A stretch of DNA of 64,000 bases from Pseudo-nitzschia pungens (GCA_037355855.1 CM074764.1:4154001-4218000), one strand, 5' to 3'. Shown: positions 1-11,615, counted from the stretch's first letter. Notes: generated from the sequence alone by a model not told the origin. Numbers and translations are program-made.

Positions 1-1890
1 CATTTTTTATCTTCTTATAGAAAATATTTAAGAACTTGTTGAACATTTTGAATTCACCTTTCTTGATCACTGTAACATCGATATGCTCATGTGCCCGGAG
101 GGCAATTGCTAGCTGCTCCATAGTGAACAGGTTCTGATTTCGATAGTTCTTCTTCATGATATTGAACCATCGATCAGCAACATTCTTTGTGTGACCCACT
201 ACATAAAAACAGAAATTGACGTTCGCAAAATATCCGGCTTCAACTAGAAGCAATGCGAGTCTCAGTACCATGTTATTCTTATTTTGCCCTTGGCAGTTGT
301 CCATAATAACATTAAGTTCATATCCACAGGAGTCTTCTTGTAAGTATCCCTTCTTCCTTAAGTTTGCCATTATTATCGATGCGACATTGTCCCCTCCCTT
401 CGCACCGACTCCCTCATGGTAGATGTAAGCGTCTAAGAACCCCCCCATCACAGAACAATCGACACATCCAAGTATTGGTACTGTTAGAGGTGTCATGTAG
501 TATGTGTCCCCTGGCTGAGTTGCTGCGAGGTTGGGGAGACCGGCGTTTTGGCAATAATCAACAACGAAAGTATAAGTGCGGCGTTCATGTGGGACTTTAT
601 TTGTTCCGTCCTGGACGGCGCGCTCTATCTTTTCATTAGCAAGCTTCCTCTGATCGGCGGCTTGGCGTACATGTAGTGTCGCTTCTTCCAGTATCCTTGC
701 ATTTTCAGATACAGCTTGTTCTTCTTCCAGCAGTAATGGGGAGTACAGATCAGGAGGTCTCTTGTCCCTGTGGGCAATTACAACTGAAGACGAGGATGAG
801 TCAAACAGTTTCTTAGGGGGGGAGGCTTCTCATAAAACGCTTGGATGCTTTCTTCTGTGAAACACGAGAGCGTTCCTGGCTCTGAGCTTGTTTCATATCG
901 GACGTACCGCAATCGGTTCCTGAATATGTGGCACTTTGAGCAGACGTCGGCGCTTCTATTAATTACTCTAAGCTTTGGAAAGTGTGTCTTCCAGTAGGTC
1001 ATGAAGTAGAACCATGAGCAGATGTCTTGGAATTCGCCCTCAAAGTTTTCTTTTTTTTCAGCTTCAAGTATTGTTCTTCTTGGTTTCTTTGATACAGTCC
1101 ACCCCCTCTCCAAGCAATATCGATAGTACATTGTCCTTTTGGTAAAAGATGGGGGCAAGTCCACAACTCCCTCTTCACTCTCTCTAAGCCCAACGCCGAC
1201 CTCTTTCCTGATGAACTGTGTAGCAGCGGGCTGCGCTAGATCTTCCATCTGTTTAAAGTATTCGTGCAAGTCTTCTTTTATGAAAGCGGCGTCGAATTCT
1301 TTTACATTGTTTGGGCGTTTGCCTTTCAGCGCATGGCTTGTTGGGGAGCTGTTTGTTCTTATGTGGCGTTGACAGGTATCCCATTTGCTTATCCCCCAAT
1401 CCAGTATCACAGCAATTGCAGACCTGCAGACTTTCTGCTGAGATAGATCTCTTGGTATGATGGAGGCGTCCCCCTCATGATCTCGTCCCCCGTCGCGTCT
1501 GCTGACGAATGGTAGAAAGAACTGTTTCCTGGTGGCGCCATTGTCACCACCACCACCATTGATGGATAGAGTTAAGTCCTCCTCCTCGTCCTCAGCAGCG
1601 GCGCTGCTGTATCTTATCCAGTCAATCAGAATTGAGTATTGCTCTTCCCTCTTTTTCTTGTGAAATTCCACCATGTATTGGGCGACGGCGTCCCTCAAAC
1701 TGTTCCTTTCTCCTTGTAATATTCCAAGACAATGACAGGGTAGTTCTCTTCTTTTTCTTAAACACGTGCATCCTTCTTTGGCTTTCTCCGATAGATAATC
1801 CTTGCAGATCTCTAGTTTCTCCCACTCTTCGAAAGAGCTGTGATCCCGGAAATCACAATAGGGATGCCACTGTTTCATTCCTCTCGGCAT
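1..1890 (-). CDS. DUF7869-like transposase-derived protein, 3' end off window, one frameshift
   Basis: Read on the minus strand from an ATG at 1890 (begins MPRGMKQW). The first frame stays open to a stop at 778-780, but the homologous-looking part continues in another frame from about 815 down to base 1 with no stop. The frames meet at a run of seven C (plus-strand G at 816-822); one more C would join them. Visible motifs are SADVCSKC (a Cys pair typical of a zinc-binding segment), DNCQGQNKNN (translated from about 304 down) and GHTKNVADRWFN. I recall this combination from the DUF7869-type families found in many copies in diatoms and invertebrates and thought to have an RNase H-like transposase fold. 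That assignment is from memory of the motifs. The break may be a real pseudogene lesion or a homopolymer assembly error. The protein continues past the left edge, so its C-terminus and any terminal repeats are unseen. Confidence 0.6.
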
Positions 1891-2399
1891 GTTGTTTTGC
1901 TTGCTATTTCCCTCACGAATGCTCTAATTTGTGAGCACTTTGCTGCTGTGGATCGACCGGCGTCCTTGTGTATTGATTTGTTTGTGTAACAGTAGAGGTG
2001 CTGAGGTGCTGTGGTGCTCACAAGGATGAGAAGTAGTTGAAATGAATCCAAAACAGAGCAAAAACAGAGCAAACGCCGAAGATGTGTTTTTTTTTCTTTA
2101 AAGAACAAAGGAGCTGCGCTATCAAGAAACTCAATAATTGGGGAGGCTTGTATGGTTGACAGGATTAAAAAAATTACTATTGCAACTACCATGCGCGCGG
2201 TGCACGAGGCCCATACTTAAGTCATAAGATCGAAAAAAGATCATAACTTCCAAACTAACAGGAATTAGAGTATATCGAGCATACCAGTAGAGAGCTTAAA
2301 CAGAGGTCTATCCAACTGTAATAATATCTCAAAAAGCGTTTTTCGACCGTTACGCCTGTCATATACCCTAAAGTAACCCGGAGGACGAGGTTTCTGTAA

Positions 2400-2779
2400 T
2401 GAGTCATTCCCGAAATAGAAGTTACATATATCGTTTATGTAACCCCCGAGTTACTTATTTATGGCGCGCAATAACGGAAAATTCTTATAATTTTTTAACG
2501 GTTGAGCCCTTTATCGGAATTTGGAATCCCGTTGAATGAAAACAAAAACTCTCAGTATAGTCATTGGCGGGTTCCAATGACCGGCAGGCGTTGTGGGATT
2601 CGTTTTTATTTAGTCAAGAATTCCTTACTTATTTTTTATGTCGCTACAGTGAGACCCCCCTCACTGTAGCGATTTAAGTAACCAGTTACTTAAATGAGCC
2701 TTTTATGTGTTTCCGAAATACAAAGTTTCATGTTTATGTCTACTTAAAAAATAAGTAATCCTATTTCGGGAATGACTCA
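2400..2779. mobile_element. MITE-like element with 19-bp terminal inverted repeats
   Basis: The left end at 2400-2418 (TGAGTCATTCCCGAAATAG) is the exact reverse complement of 2761-2779. The 380-bp body is AT-rich, has no ORF, and carries several internal TTACTTA/TAAGTAA words and one perfect 13-bp hairpin. Size, lack of coding capacity and perfect ends fit a non-autonomous DNA transposon. A clear target duplication could not be identified, so it may instead be a solitary structured spacer. Confidence 0.5.
2641..2672. repeat. Perfect 13-bp stem, 6-nt loop hairpin
   Basis: TCGCTACAGTGAG at 2641-2653 pairs exactly with CTCACTGTAGCGA at 2660-2672, leaving the loop ACCCCC. It sits inside the MITE-like element and has no following T-run, so it is not read as a terminator. 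It may be a nested palindrome of the element. Confidence 0.7.
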
Positions 2780-2835
2780 ATACCGTCCTTATTTTTTTAT
2801 ATTATGTTGTTTTATTTTTTCCTCCCAGCAAATTC

Positions 2836-3951
2836 ATGTTTTCGGTGAACAATCTGACAGATGAGTTTTCGGGTCAACGATTGGGTTGGAGATCAATCAT
2901 GCGTTTGATAGCAATTACGTTCTTGCTACTTCTTGAAGGGAAAGCAATCCTGTGTTTCGATGCGAATCCTTCGGTTTTGAGAGGTGAACGAATCGCACAG
3001 TCTCAAGGACGGCAATTCGAGGAATTGGTTCAATCTGATTATGCGATATGTAAGCTGTACGATAATATGGACCATTACTCCGTCAACATAAATCAAAGAA
3101 GGCGCTTGGTCGAAGCAATGCTGTCCATCCCTTTCTCTCTGGCTTTGTCTACGGGGACGCCATCAATAGTACTGGCAGCAGAGGGAGACGAAATCGCAAA
3201 GACAAAACCCTTCGCCCCCATTGAAAATCTGCTGCCCGCGGTTCGAGTTAAGCTGTCGATTGATTCAGCGCTGGAACTAACAAGATCCATAATGACTTTG
3301 TCTTCCGAGGACGAAAACTCCACATCAATAAAAGTCAATACAAAATCAAGCGCGGAACGGAAGGCACTCGAACAGCTCGAGAGTGTCTTGCTGAAACCTC
3401 AAAATTACGTCCAGTCTACTCTGAATTTGCAAGGTGTGCCGCCAAAACCAGGGGAGATATACTTGCAATCCTACAAAACCACGAAGGGAGATCTACCTTT
3501 TCAACGTTTTCTAATTCAAAATGGTGACGTGGATTCTTGGAAACGATTGAAAAAAGCAGAAAAAAGATTGGAAAGGTCAAGTGAAATAAGATCAGCTCTG
3601 AATGCTTATACCGATGCATTGACTTTTTCAACGAACTCGTATGTCCTGAATGTCGACAAAGACACTCGATCTAGCATGGTCAGAGAAGACCGTTTGCCCG
3701 ACGTGAAACAAGTTATTACGAGCGATATGGGAATGAGATATCTTTACAGGAACCAAGTTCTGACGGCGATGGATGACGTGAAGGCAGAACTTGAATTCCA
3801 ACTGATACAGGTGGAAAGGGAAGGAATTTTCAATGGTGACGAGCTGTTGGATTTACTATTGTTGGCAAGAACAGCCATGGAAAGATGGCTTTCTCTCGTG
3901 CCCAGCGAAGATTTGAACCAAGCGATGAAATTTGCGGCAAGTCCAGAATAA
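2836..3951 (+). CDS. Unknown protein with bipartite plastid then thylakoid-lumen targeting signal
   Basis: Single exon of 371 aa from ATG 2836; an inner ATG at 2899 would start directly at the signal peptide. A hydrophobic stretch (MRLIAITFLLLL) is followed by ILC-FDANP, a cleavage site with Phe at +1 as diatom plastid precursors require. About 70 residues on comes QRRRLVEAML with a hydrophobic stretch ending VLAAEG, a twin-arginine-like lumen signal. The mature part is mostly helical and charged, with Lys/Glu-rich stretches such as KRLKKAEKRLERS. I do not recognise the family. Targeting and helical content resemble small lumenal proteins of photosystem II, but this is only inference. The downstream methyltransferase gene is convergent and its stop codon is about 235 bp away. 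Confidence 0.7.
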   Translation: MFSVNNLTDEFSGQRLGWRSIMRLIAITFLLLLEGKAILCFDANPSVLRGERIAQSQGRQFEELVQSDYAICKLYDNMDHYSVNINQRRRLVEAMLSIPFSLALSTGTPSIVLAAEGDEIAKTKPFAPIENLLPAVRVKLSIDSALELTRSIMTLSSEDENSTSIKVNTKSSAERKALEQLESVLLKPQNYVQSTLNLQGVPPKPGEIYLQSYKTTKGDLPFQRFLIQNGDVDSWKRLKKAEKRLERSSEIRSALNAYTDALTFSTNSYVLNVDKDTRSSMVREDRLPDVKQVITSDMGMRYLYRNQVLTAMDDVKAELEFQLIQVEREGIFNGDELLDLLLLARTAMERWLSLVPSEDLNQAMKFAASPE

Positions 3952-4186
3952 TTCAAAGCATATTCATTCTCCACTTGTTTTGATGTTTTTTTTGGTGGCG
4001 TATTCACTACAACCCCACATAGGCGTTGCTCCGTCCGCTCGTGTGTTTGCATTAGTTTGTTTGGACCGATGAATGAGTTGTCATGTCCTCGTCATCGTAA
4101 CAAAACCGTTTCAAGCTGGTCCCAAAATGGGAATCTGGCAATCTCGAACGACCACCAGCTCACTAATCACGTCGTGACGCTGTTGT

Positions 4187-5393
4187 TTATTTTTTGATCG
4201 TTTCACCATCTTTCTTGCAACTATCCGGAACGTCATCCATCCATCCATAATCAATGAGATCATCTGGGTGATATCCAGGTAGTGGATCTTGTACAAATGT
4301 CGAATTCTTATTCTTTCTTCCCATGTACTGATCCATGTTGTCTGACGGGGCAACTCCACCTCTTTTGCTTGTCGCTGGCAATGTATCCACGTAGGAATCC
4401 GACGGCTGCAGTGTCATCATGTTCACTTCATCGTTTCCCCAGTCGTAAAAGTGGATAGGTATATCAAGGACTGTTTCTACTATTTGCGGATCCCAACCCG
4501 GCACGGCATAGCCGCACGCAAAAATTTTGCATCGTTTTCCACGCAGAGCTTGTTCGAGTAGGGGTCTTATCTTTTCGAGTCCATCAGTAGCAAAGTACAT
4601 GGTGAGAATCGTCGCTTTTGGGACGTATTCGGTCCACGCTGGTGAGTTCGGGTCCATCAAATCCGACACGACAAATTTCAAATTCGGTTGTGGATGGATG
4701 CGTTGTAATCGTTCAACTGCCAACTCGACAACTCCCTCATCGACATCGAGTCCTATCGACTCTTTGACACCATATTCGACGGCATGGAAATTGACTCGGC
4801 CGTCGCCACATCCCAATTCAACATGAATCTAGAAAGATTGAACCAGTTACAAGAAGAACAAGACAAGAACAAAGCGTAAGAACTCGTCGCCGAGAAAAAG
4901 TTCGGTCAACCATGAATTCGAAAGCACCCAACAACAATCATGAAACCATCGAGAAAAAACTCGGCAACCGACGCACCTCATCTGCCTTGCTGGTATCGTT
5001 GCCAACGTCTGGTTCGGGTAGCGCTCTGTCAAAAATCTTGCGAGCAACCGAGTCGGGCACGGGGACCCATGGGCTGAGATTTGCCTTCTCCTTGTATTCC
5101 TCGATTGAATCACCCGAATATTGAAACGGATCTTCCAAGCTCGTGGTGGTTGGCATCGATCCTACCGCCAGCTTGGCCTCGCTGAATTGTTCGTATTTGG
5201 CTTTCCTTCTCCTCGGCCGCGGTTTCGGTTTTGACGAGTCGATTTTTGTTGTTATCGAAAGACTTCGTTGGTTTGCAATGAATGATGAAAGCACCGCCAT
5301 TCTGTCCGGTGCGGATCCTCGCTGTGCCGTTTTCGGTTGTGTTGGAACCAGTCGAAAATTTCTCAAAAGACATCGGGGATTAATTCTCGTCAT
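4187..5393 (-). CDS. FAM173-like class I SAM-dependent methyltransferase, two exons
   Basis: Join of 5393-4977 and 4828-4187; the intron 4976-4829 (148 bp) has donor GTGCGT and acceptor TTTCTAG. The splice is in phase 0 and restores a continuous motif I: ...SKADE-IHVELGCGDGRVNFHAVE. The product is 352 aa. The segment before motif I (SPWVPVPDSVARKIF) and the later DLMD...ATILTMYFATDGLEKIRPLL block follow the pattern of FAM173 proteins (ATPSCKMT type), which trimethylate a lysine in mitochondrial proteins such as ATP synthase subunit c. The N-terminus is rich in Arg, Ser and Gln with few acids, compatible with a mitochondrial presequence. The C-terminal ~70 residues are acidic and not recognised. 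The methyltransferase fold is well supported; the protein substrate is inference. Confidence 0.8.
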
Positions 5394-6715
5394 CGTTGGG
5401 CAATGTTTCGAAATGTTGATTGGATTGGTGTCTTTCTCTCCGCCGTATGATCTTTGGAATAGCTACCAGGAGTGCCGAATATCTCTCCTCCCTAAACTTT
5501 AATCGGTACCGATGAGCTTCTGGAGTCGCCTGTTGTACGACAGAGGGGAGGGGGGTTTGTGGATCCCAGTTATCCGTACGAGTACCGTACCGTACTAGTC
5601 GTACCGTAGTTCCTGGCAGCAGTACGTGTTCGTGCAAGTAGCAGTTTCGTCACCAGCACCCTGAAAAAAAAATGAACGCTGAAAATCCGAAACATTCCGA
5701 AACAGCGCATCAGGAACATGGTTGATTTTTGCTTTTTGGGTCCTCCCCAGCACCCGTTTCATTTTTTTAAAATTAAATTTGAATTTTACAACCAACTTAC
5801 CGGTACCGGTAAAATTACGGTAAGTTAAGGTTCATTTTTTTTTAAAAAAAAGACTTACTTCCAAACTTCTCTGTCAAAAGTGTGTCATACGGTAAATTAC
5901 GGTAAGTGTCAAAGTGACCCCCAAGGGTGAAAGTGACCCCAGATATACTACCCTACTTATTTATGACGTTTATGATCATTACGTACGATAACGAGTATTA
6001 TTACTTTGATTGGGTAGACAACATACTATATCGGCTCGAATTCGAACCCCTTTGCATCTTACGGTAAGTACCGTACGGTAAGGTGACGGTACCGTTGCCA
6101 GTGATTGTACTCGTACTTGTACTCGTATTTTGTGCTCGTTCGAGTAAGGTTAAGATTACCGTACGCTACGGTAAATTACTGTAAGAACTTTCGCTCGTTC
6201 ACATGCACTGCGAAGGCATCATTGGAACATGAAACGACAGTTGCGTCACGCGACACGACTGAGAGCCGACCAGCCTGCTTGTACGACAAAAGTAACGCAT
6301 GTCGCGTCGTAGACAAAAACGCTCTCCACTTTATTCCTACCGTAATTATTCGTACCGTACGTGCCTGATTCATTCATGTTTCACCTTCCGTTGGTAATAC
6401 ATACCGTACCGTACTGTACTGTAAGTTATTGTCGTGTACTGTACAGTACTTGTACAAGTACGGTACACAAATGCCAAATACACAGTGAAGTCTTTTTCTA
6501 CCAGAAGCTCCAAAGTCGAGCAACAGAGAACCTATCCGTTGTTTCACCCCTACCGGTACCGGTAGAGATTGACCTAACTTACCGTCAACCTCCCTCTACG
6601 TCGCTCATTACGAACCACCCTTGTTGTATCTGAAGTCAACAAAGCATCTTACAATAGATAGAGTAGAGAAAATCAGAGAGCATCTTTGTTCTGTACCAAA
6701 GGCAAAAAATAGAGA
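5394..6715. other. Intergenic spacer rich in TACCG/CGGTA and GTAC words
   Basis: Divergent promoter region between the methyltransferase (minus) and the Rab gene (plus). It holds no convincing ORF. It is densely filled with GTACGGTA, TTACCGGTACCGGT and similar short palindromic words (for example 5796-5826, 6061-6100, 6395-6475). A 20-bp copy of the end sequence of the 23.6-25.5 kb foldback element lies at 5711-5730. Confidence 0.6.
5711..5730 (+). repeat. Dispersed copy of a foldback-element end
   Basis: CAGGAACATGGTTGATTTTT is nearly the same as the left end at 23574 and the reverse complement of the right end at 25455 of the large foldback element. Similarity continues for a few more words (TTTTT then GGTCCTCCCC), as at 23574-23630. 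It is probably a relic end of a second copy. Confidence 0.55.
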
Positions 6716-7714
6716 ATGGCATCGAATGCACCATACGAACAGGGAAGTGGGCAACCGCGCCCACTGCAGATGGGAGCGAAGGGAGCCTATATTGTCCGGC
6801 TGTTAATGGTTGGAGACTCTTCCTGTGGAAAAACATCATTGGTACTTCGGTTCGACCAGAATGTATTCTCAACGAAATTCGTCACGACAATTGGTGTGGA
6901 TTACCGAGATAAAATGGTTAAGGTATGTAATAGTATCTTTGTACAACAGAGTAATTACTGTCCCTTGAACTCCTAGGAAAGATGTGGAGTCATCCAGGCA
7001 TTACGTTGGTGATCCTGCGGCACTTCATTTTTTGATCTCGTGGGTTGTTTCTCTTGCCTTTCGGATACGCATGCTTGTCGTTTCGAAGTCAACGGCAATT
7101 CGTCTCGTCTCTAACGCAATGCGTGTACGGTACACGAACTCTGCTTTCGATTCGAACGCTCCTCTGCCTTGTCGGACGCCCGTGTTGGATTTCCACGGAA
7201 ACAGATCGAGAACGTGCCCATGCGTCTCCAGCTTTGGGACACGGCCGGGCAAGAACGATTCCGGTCGTTGACTTCCAACTTTTTTGGAAGAGCCGACGGC
7301 TTTGTTCTAACGTACGACATTTCCAATAGGCCATCCTTTGATCACGTGATCGGATGGATGAGAGATATCAAGACGAGAGCACCACCGGATTGCGACATTG
7401 TCTTGTGCGGCAACAAGAGCGATTTAGACAACGATCGGGTTGTTACTTACGACGAAGGAAAGCAATTGGCCGAGGAATACGGAGTTGAGTTCTTCGAAAC
7501 ATCGGCCCTCACGGGGCAAAACGTGGAAAAAATGTTTTACGGATTGTCCACCACCATCAAACGCAAACGAATCGATGAGTTTGAAGGGAGTGGAGGCTCG
7601 GCGTCTGGAGCTTCTGCGGCGGAGCAAAATACTGCTGGTGGAGAAGCGAGCCAAAAGATCGATCTTGGTGCCCCGCAGTCCGATGAGAATACACCGAAGG
7701 CGGGATGTTGTTGA
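6716..7714 (+). CDS. Rab-family small GTPase (Rab8/Rab1-like), two exons
   Basis: Join of 6716-6922 and 7205-7714, with a 282-bp intron (donor GTATGT, acceptor ACAG), phase 0; 238 aa. The spliced protein has the full GTPase set: P-loop GDSSCGKT, switch I TTIGVD, DTAGQERF, NKSD and ETSAL. It ends in GCC, a double-Cys signal for geranylgeranylation. The distance from switch I to DTAGQ matches Rab8 exactly, supporting the splice. Rabs of this type steer secretory vesicles between Golgi and plasma membrane. The assignment to Rab8 rather than another exocytic Rab rests on overall resemblance and is tentative. The C-terminal hypervariable tail is Gly/Ser/Ala-rich. The stop is about 620 bp from the stop of the convergent kinase gene. 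Confidence 0.92.
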
Positions 7715-8333
7715 ACACCGCGGTCTCGTCGTCTCTCTTGGACAATCATTGGTGTCCAGAAATGGATTGATTGATTGCAATACGCAGTGCAGAATTCGGT
7801 TTGGAGAAATCAATCACACACAATCCTAGTTGAGCCATTGATGCAAACACTACGTCATGTGTTGACGCTACTCTTCGAGTAGCTAGCACAGAATTGGTGG
7901 TGATCAGAAAGAGTATTCCCAATCGTTTTATTATCTACGCCAATTCGTACCCATCCGTCGCGACCGTGAGCGAGAAAAAAAAATCTTCGCGTTTCCTTTT
8001 GTCATACATGTCTCTTGTATCGTTAAAATTGTTGTTATTTTCTAGCTATTGGTAATAAGTTTATCAAAGATACTAAATAATGAGAGAAGGAAAATTGGGC
8101 ACGAACTGCCAATCGTTTCAAAACTGCTTAACTTCGACAGATGAATGCGTTATAGAATACAAAGTGTTGTTGCAAATACTGTCTCTCGAAGACCATCTTT
8201 GGTAGTGCAGCGTTTCGTTCCAATCATGCGTCTCGGAAGAGGTTGCAAAAATGTGGGCGTATTGTACGAGCACCTCGTAATTTGTCAGCCAACGAGGCTT
8301 CTCGTTTTCACTTTGCGCCAGCGAGCTTCCGCC
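7715..8333. other. Spacer between convergent genes
   Basis: Lies between the stop codons of the Rab gene and the kinase gene. It must contain both 3' untranslated regions. No other gene or repeat was seen; ORFs here are short and overlap nothing recognisable. Confidence 0.6.
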
Positions 8334-11300
8334 TCAGGATTTTTCATCCTCGAACTGGCGAAAGATTTGTTTGAATTCGTGAATGTCGACCCGTCCATCT
8401 TCGTCAACGTCCACAAATTTCATTAGCTCGTGGATCTCCGACATTGGAAATTTAGGGTCCATTCGATGCATTATTCTCCGAACATCTTCGACACTCAGGT
8501 AACCAGAGTTGTCCTCGTCGGCATTGTGAAAGGCAGCAACAATGTCGTCGTCGCTGAGTCCGCGGTTCGTTTCCAACGAGAACTGCTTGACGGCACGCTT
8601 GAAAAGACGCTTTCGACACATGTTTCGAAAGGAGTCTGCGGAATCCGGACTCGATTGAATCACGGTCATGAAATCCTCGCCGCTCATCTCGTGAATCCGA
8701 CATGTGTCGGATATGCATCGAACGGTAGAACTTCTCGGTTTGTCAAACAGAAGGGATGATTCTCCGAACGAGTCACCTGCTACATACTTGTGCACCGGAA
8801 TGTCACCGTGCAAAACCTCCAGCTCTCCCCCCATCGTATCGTCCACCCGATACATAGCAGTGCCCTTATCACCCTCGTGGTATACAACATCTCCCTTCGA
8901 CAATGTACGGGCCTTCACACTCTGCTCCAAACGAAGCAGATTTTTTGCATACACCAATGACCTCGCCCTCCATTTTCGTTTGAGCTCATTCTTCGTATCG
9001 ATGGATGATCGCGTATAACGATCAAAATCCTCTCGTTTAATCTCAACCACATCCACCGGAGTGGCACATTTAGCGGTCGTGAAGCGCTTTTTACTGTCGT
9101 CAAGCAAACTTCCTTCTCCGAAAAAGTCGCCACTTCTCAAAATTGCTACCAGTTGTCCCTTTCGAGTTTGGACTTCGACCTTGCCGGAACTCAAAAAGTA
9201 CATGGATCGACCTTCGTCACCCGCATGAAAAATATAATGTCCCCTCTTCATTTCAACAGGGAACGTTACAAAAAAGAATGCAATTCGTTTGTTAGGACGG
9301 TCGGTCATTCCAAAGATCATTAGGAAAAGAAATGGCACCCGCAGTTGACTTGTAGTTTTTCAAAACTTACTGGAAAGTGTTTGTGCTTCATTCCAGAAAA
9401 CAGATTGGAAAAATTGGACAGAGAAACCTCCAGGTGTTTATTCTTCACCTTCAGAAATTCATTGGCATCGTGAGTTTTGATAACCTCTCCCGTGCGTTCG
9501 GTCACAACTTTGCCTATGTCCTCCCCCGTAACATAACCCTTTCCATCGCCGTCGAAAACGTCGAATGCCGATTTCATGATCGAGACCCCACTGCTTCCAT
9601 TCTTAGTGACGGTATTTCGACGTCTTGCCTCGCTCATGGTCAAATCCTGATGTCCCTGGTTCACAAGCACCGCAAATACGCTCGCTTCTAGCTTATATCG
9701 CAAATCCTGGAACTTGGAAAGCCTCTTGTCGGAATCTTCGATCACATCGGTTGTCGCTGTTTCACCCTGTACCCAAGGGTGATGCAAAAGTTCGTAGGCG
9801 GTCATTCGCTTCGCGGGATCCGGCTCCATCAGTAGGCGTATAAGATCCTTCGCCGAGTCGGACAAATGCCCAACATAGACTTCGTCCATGGGAGGAAGCG
9901 GGTTCTCTTGGATCGCTGCTGCTACTTCCTCGTCCGACCTATCACAATTGATATCGAAAGGGTGGAATCCCATGAGCATAATGTATAATATTATTCCAAG
10001 GGCCCAAGTATCCACAGCTGGTGTTAATCGCTCTCCTTTGAAACGTTCGGGAGGCCAATATCCCGTTGTTCCGGTCTCGATCAATCCGGGATTGTTTCCA
10101 CCATCGCTGTCACTACTGCCACTCCCTCCGGTTTCGTCGTAGTGTCCTACAGGCTGTGTTATGGCGCAACCAAAGTCGATGATTTTGATCGTTCCACCCC
10201 GTCGTTTCCGGCTGCACAACATCAGATTTTCCGGTTTGATGTCGCAATGGATAACTCCTACGCCGTGCATGAAGGCTAGGGCAGATGAGATCTCGAAGAT
10301 CAGTCGCGCTGCGTCAGCTTCGGAGTAAGCTCCATCATTCGATAAATGATCAAAGAGTTCTCCACCCGTGATCAAATCCATCACCAAATAATAGTGTTTA
10401 TAGTCCTCGTACTGCACGGATTATTATTGTTTTGTTGTTTTGAAGGAACAAAACAAGGGGGAGAATCAAAATCGTTCCATTGCGCAATAGTGAGAGACAC
10501 GAGAGAACTGATCATGCATCGAGTGTGCACAATGGCAATGCACAAACGATTGGGACTTGGTACTGCGATCATCCATACTACTAGTACATCCAACAATTGA
10601 TTTCTACGCTGGGATGACGTACCATGTCTCGCAAGCCCGATATGTTTGGATGACCCCCGTTGTCGTAAATCCTCAACAAGGCATCCGTTTCCATAAAAAA
10701 GTCCGAGGAGTTCGTGTAGCGTTTCGAGATTTTCTTGAGTGCTACCTTTTCTCCGGTCAACGCCAATCGCGCCGGATGGACCGAACCGTAGGCACCCTCT
10801 CCAAGAACGGTATTCCAATCAACTTTGTACTTTTCGTGCAATCCACGCCCGGCAACGGATCGCATGCGACTGATCATTACGTTCCTTGGTTGATGAAATT
10901 GTGGAGAAATGGGATTTTTCACGGCCTGCCGTCTCAGCGGCTCCGTGCTGCTAAAATCACCCATGGCGGCCGCACTGGTTTGGATTCCTTCGAGGACGTC
11001 GTTCAACAGTGGGCGGTATAAGAGGTGTTTGGTTGCTCCCGTTGCTGTTTGTGACGATGCATCACGATCAAAGGCATTCGTTTTGTCGGAGGCATGTGAG
11101 GGCAGCAACACCTCGGAGCTGTTGGCTGGTGATGCTCTTGTTTCACAGTTGCCGATTTCTGCCACATCCATCGTTCGTGCGTCATCATTTTTCTGCTCTT
11201 TCTGGTATTCGTGGTGATGTGATCCTCCGAGAACAACTGCGGCTGCCGCCATTGCCATTGCCATTGCTGCTGTCGCACGGTCGTTGTTTCCGTCGGGACT

Positions 11301-11615
11301 CGCACTATGTCTCACCAACGAAGCAAGAGATCGTGTGCACAAAAATTTCGTCCTCAACGATGGGTGAACTCTCGTCGTCATCGACTGTGACAACATCAAG
11401 GGAGTCTTTCCTCGATTCGAAGGTATAGTCGTAGCGAAACGAGGATTGATGCGATCTCCGACCCTTTGTGCGATAGGACTCGACGTGAGTTTTCTTCGAA
11501 ACGTATTCTCATTCAGTCGAGTCGGCGTCGCCGTGGGCGTCGGCAGCAGCCGCCGCTGCTGACGTTGGATCACGGCGCGAGTACGGTCCCTACCACTCAA
11601 ACAGAGGGAGCTCAT
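8334..11615 (-). CDS. Ser/Thr kinase with EF hands and two cyclic-nucleotide-binding domains, three exons
   Basis: Join of 11615-10623, 10411-9371 and 9245-8334. Introns 10622-10412 (211 bp, donor GTACGT, acceptor GCAG) and 9370-9246 (125 bp, donor GTAAGT, branch-like CTAAC, acceptor AAG) are both phase 0; about 981 aa. Kinase at about 265-546: GEGAYGSV loop, VALKK lysine, HCDIKPEN catalytic loop (386), DFG (410), PPE in place of APE. An EF-hand loop DGDGKGYVTGED follows at about 618. The second splice creates FPRGHYIFHAGDEG, the start of the first cyclic-nucleotide-binding domain. Phosphate-binding cassettes FGEGSLL...KKR and FGESSLL...PRS both keep the expected Glu and Arg. Two more EF hands close the protein (DEDNSGYLSVED, DVDEDGRVDIHE). 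It probably reads Ca2+ and cAMP/cGMP together. The first ~260 residues are low complexity and of unknown role; the start ATG is uncertain. Confidence 0.88.

Larger units (their letters stand above)
1891..2835. other. Intergenic spacer with a MITE-like element
   Basis: No credible gene. The spacer separates two divergent genes (transposase-like on minus, plastid-type protein on plus), so promoters for both must lie here. An AT-rich stretch from 2400 to 2779 forms a small inverted-repeat element, described separately. No clear TATA box was picked out. Confidence 0.6.

Noticed and set aside
2641..2672. Intrinsic terminator
   Set aside because: The hairpin has no T-run, and eukaryotic nuclear genes do not end this way.
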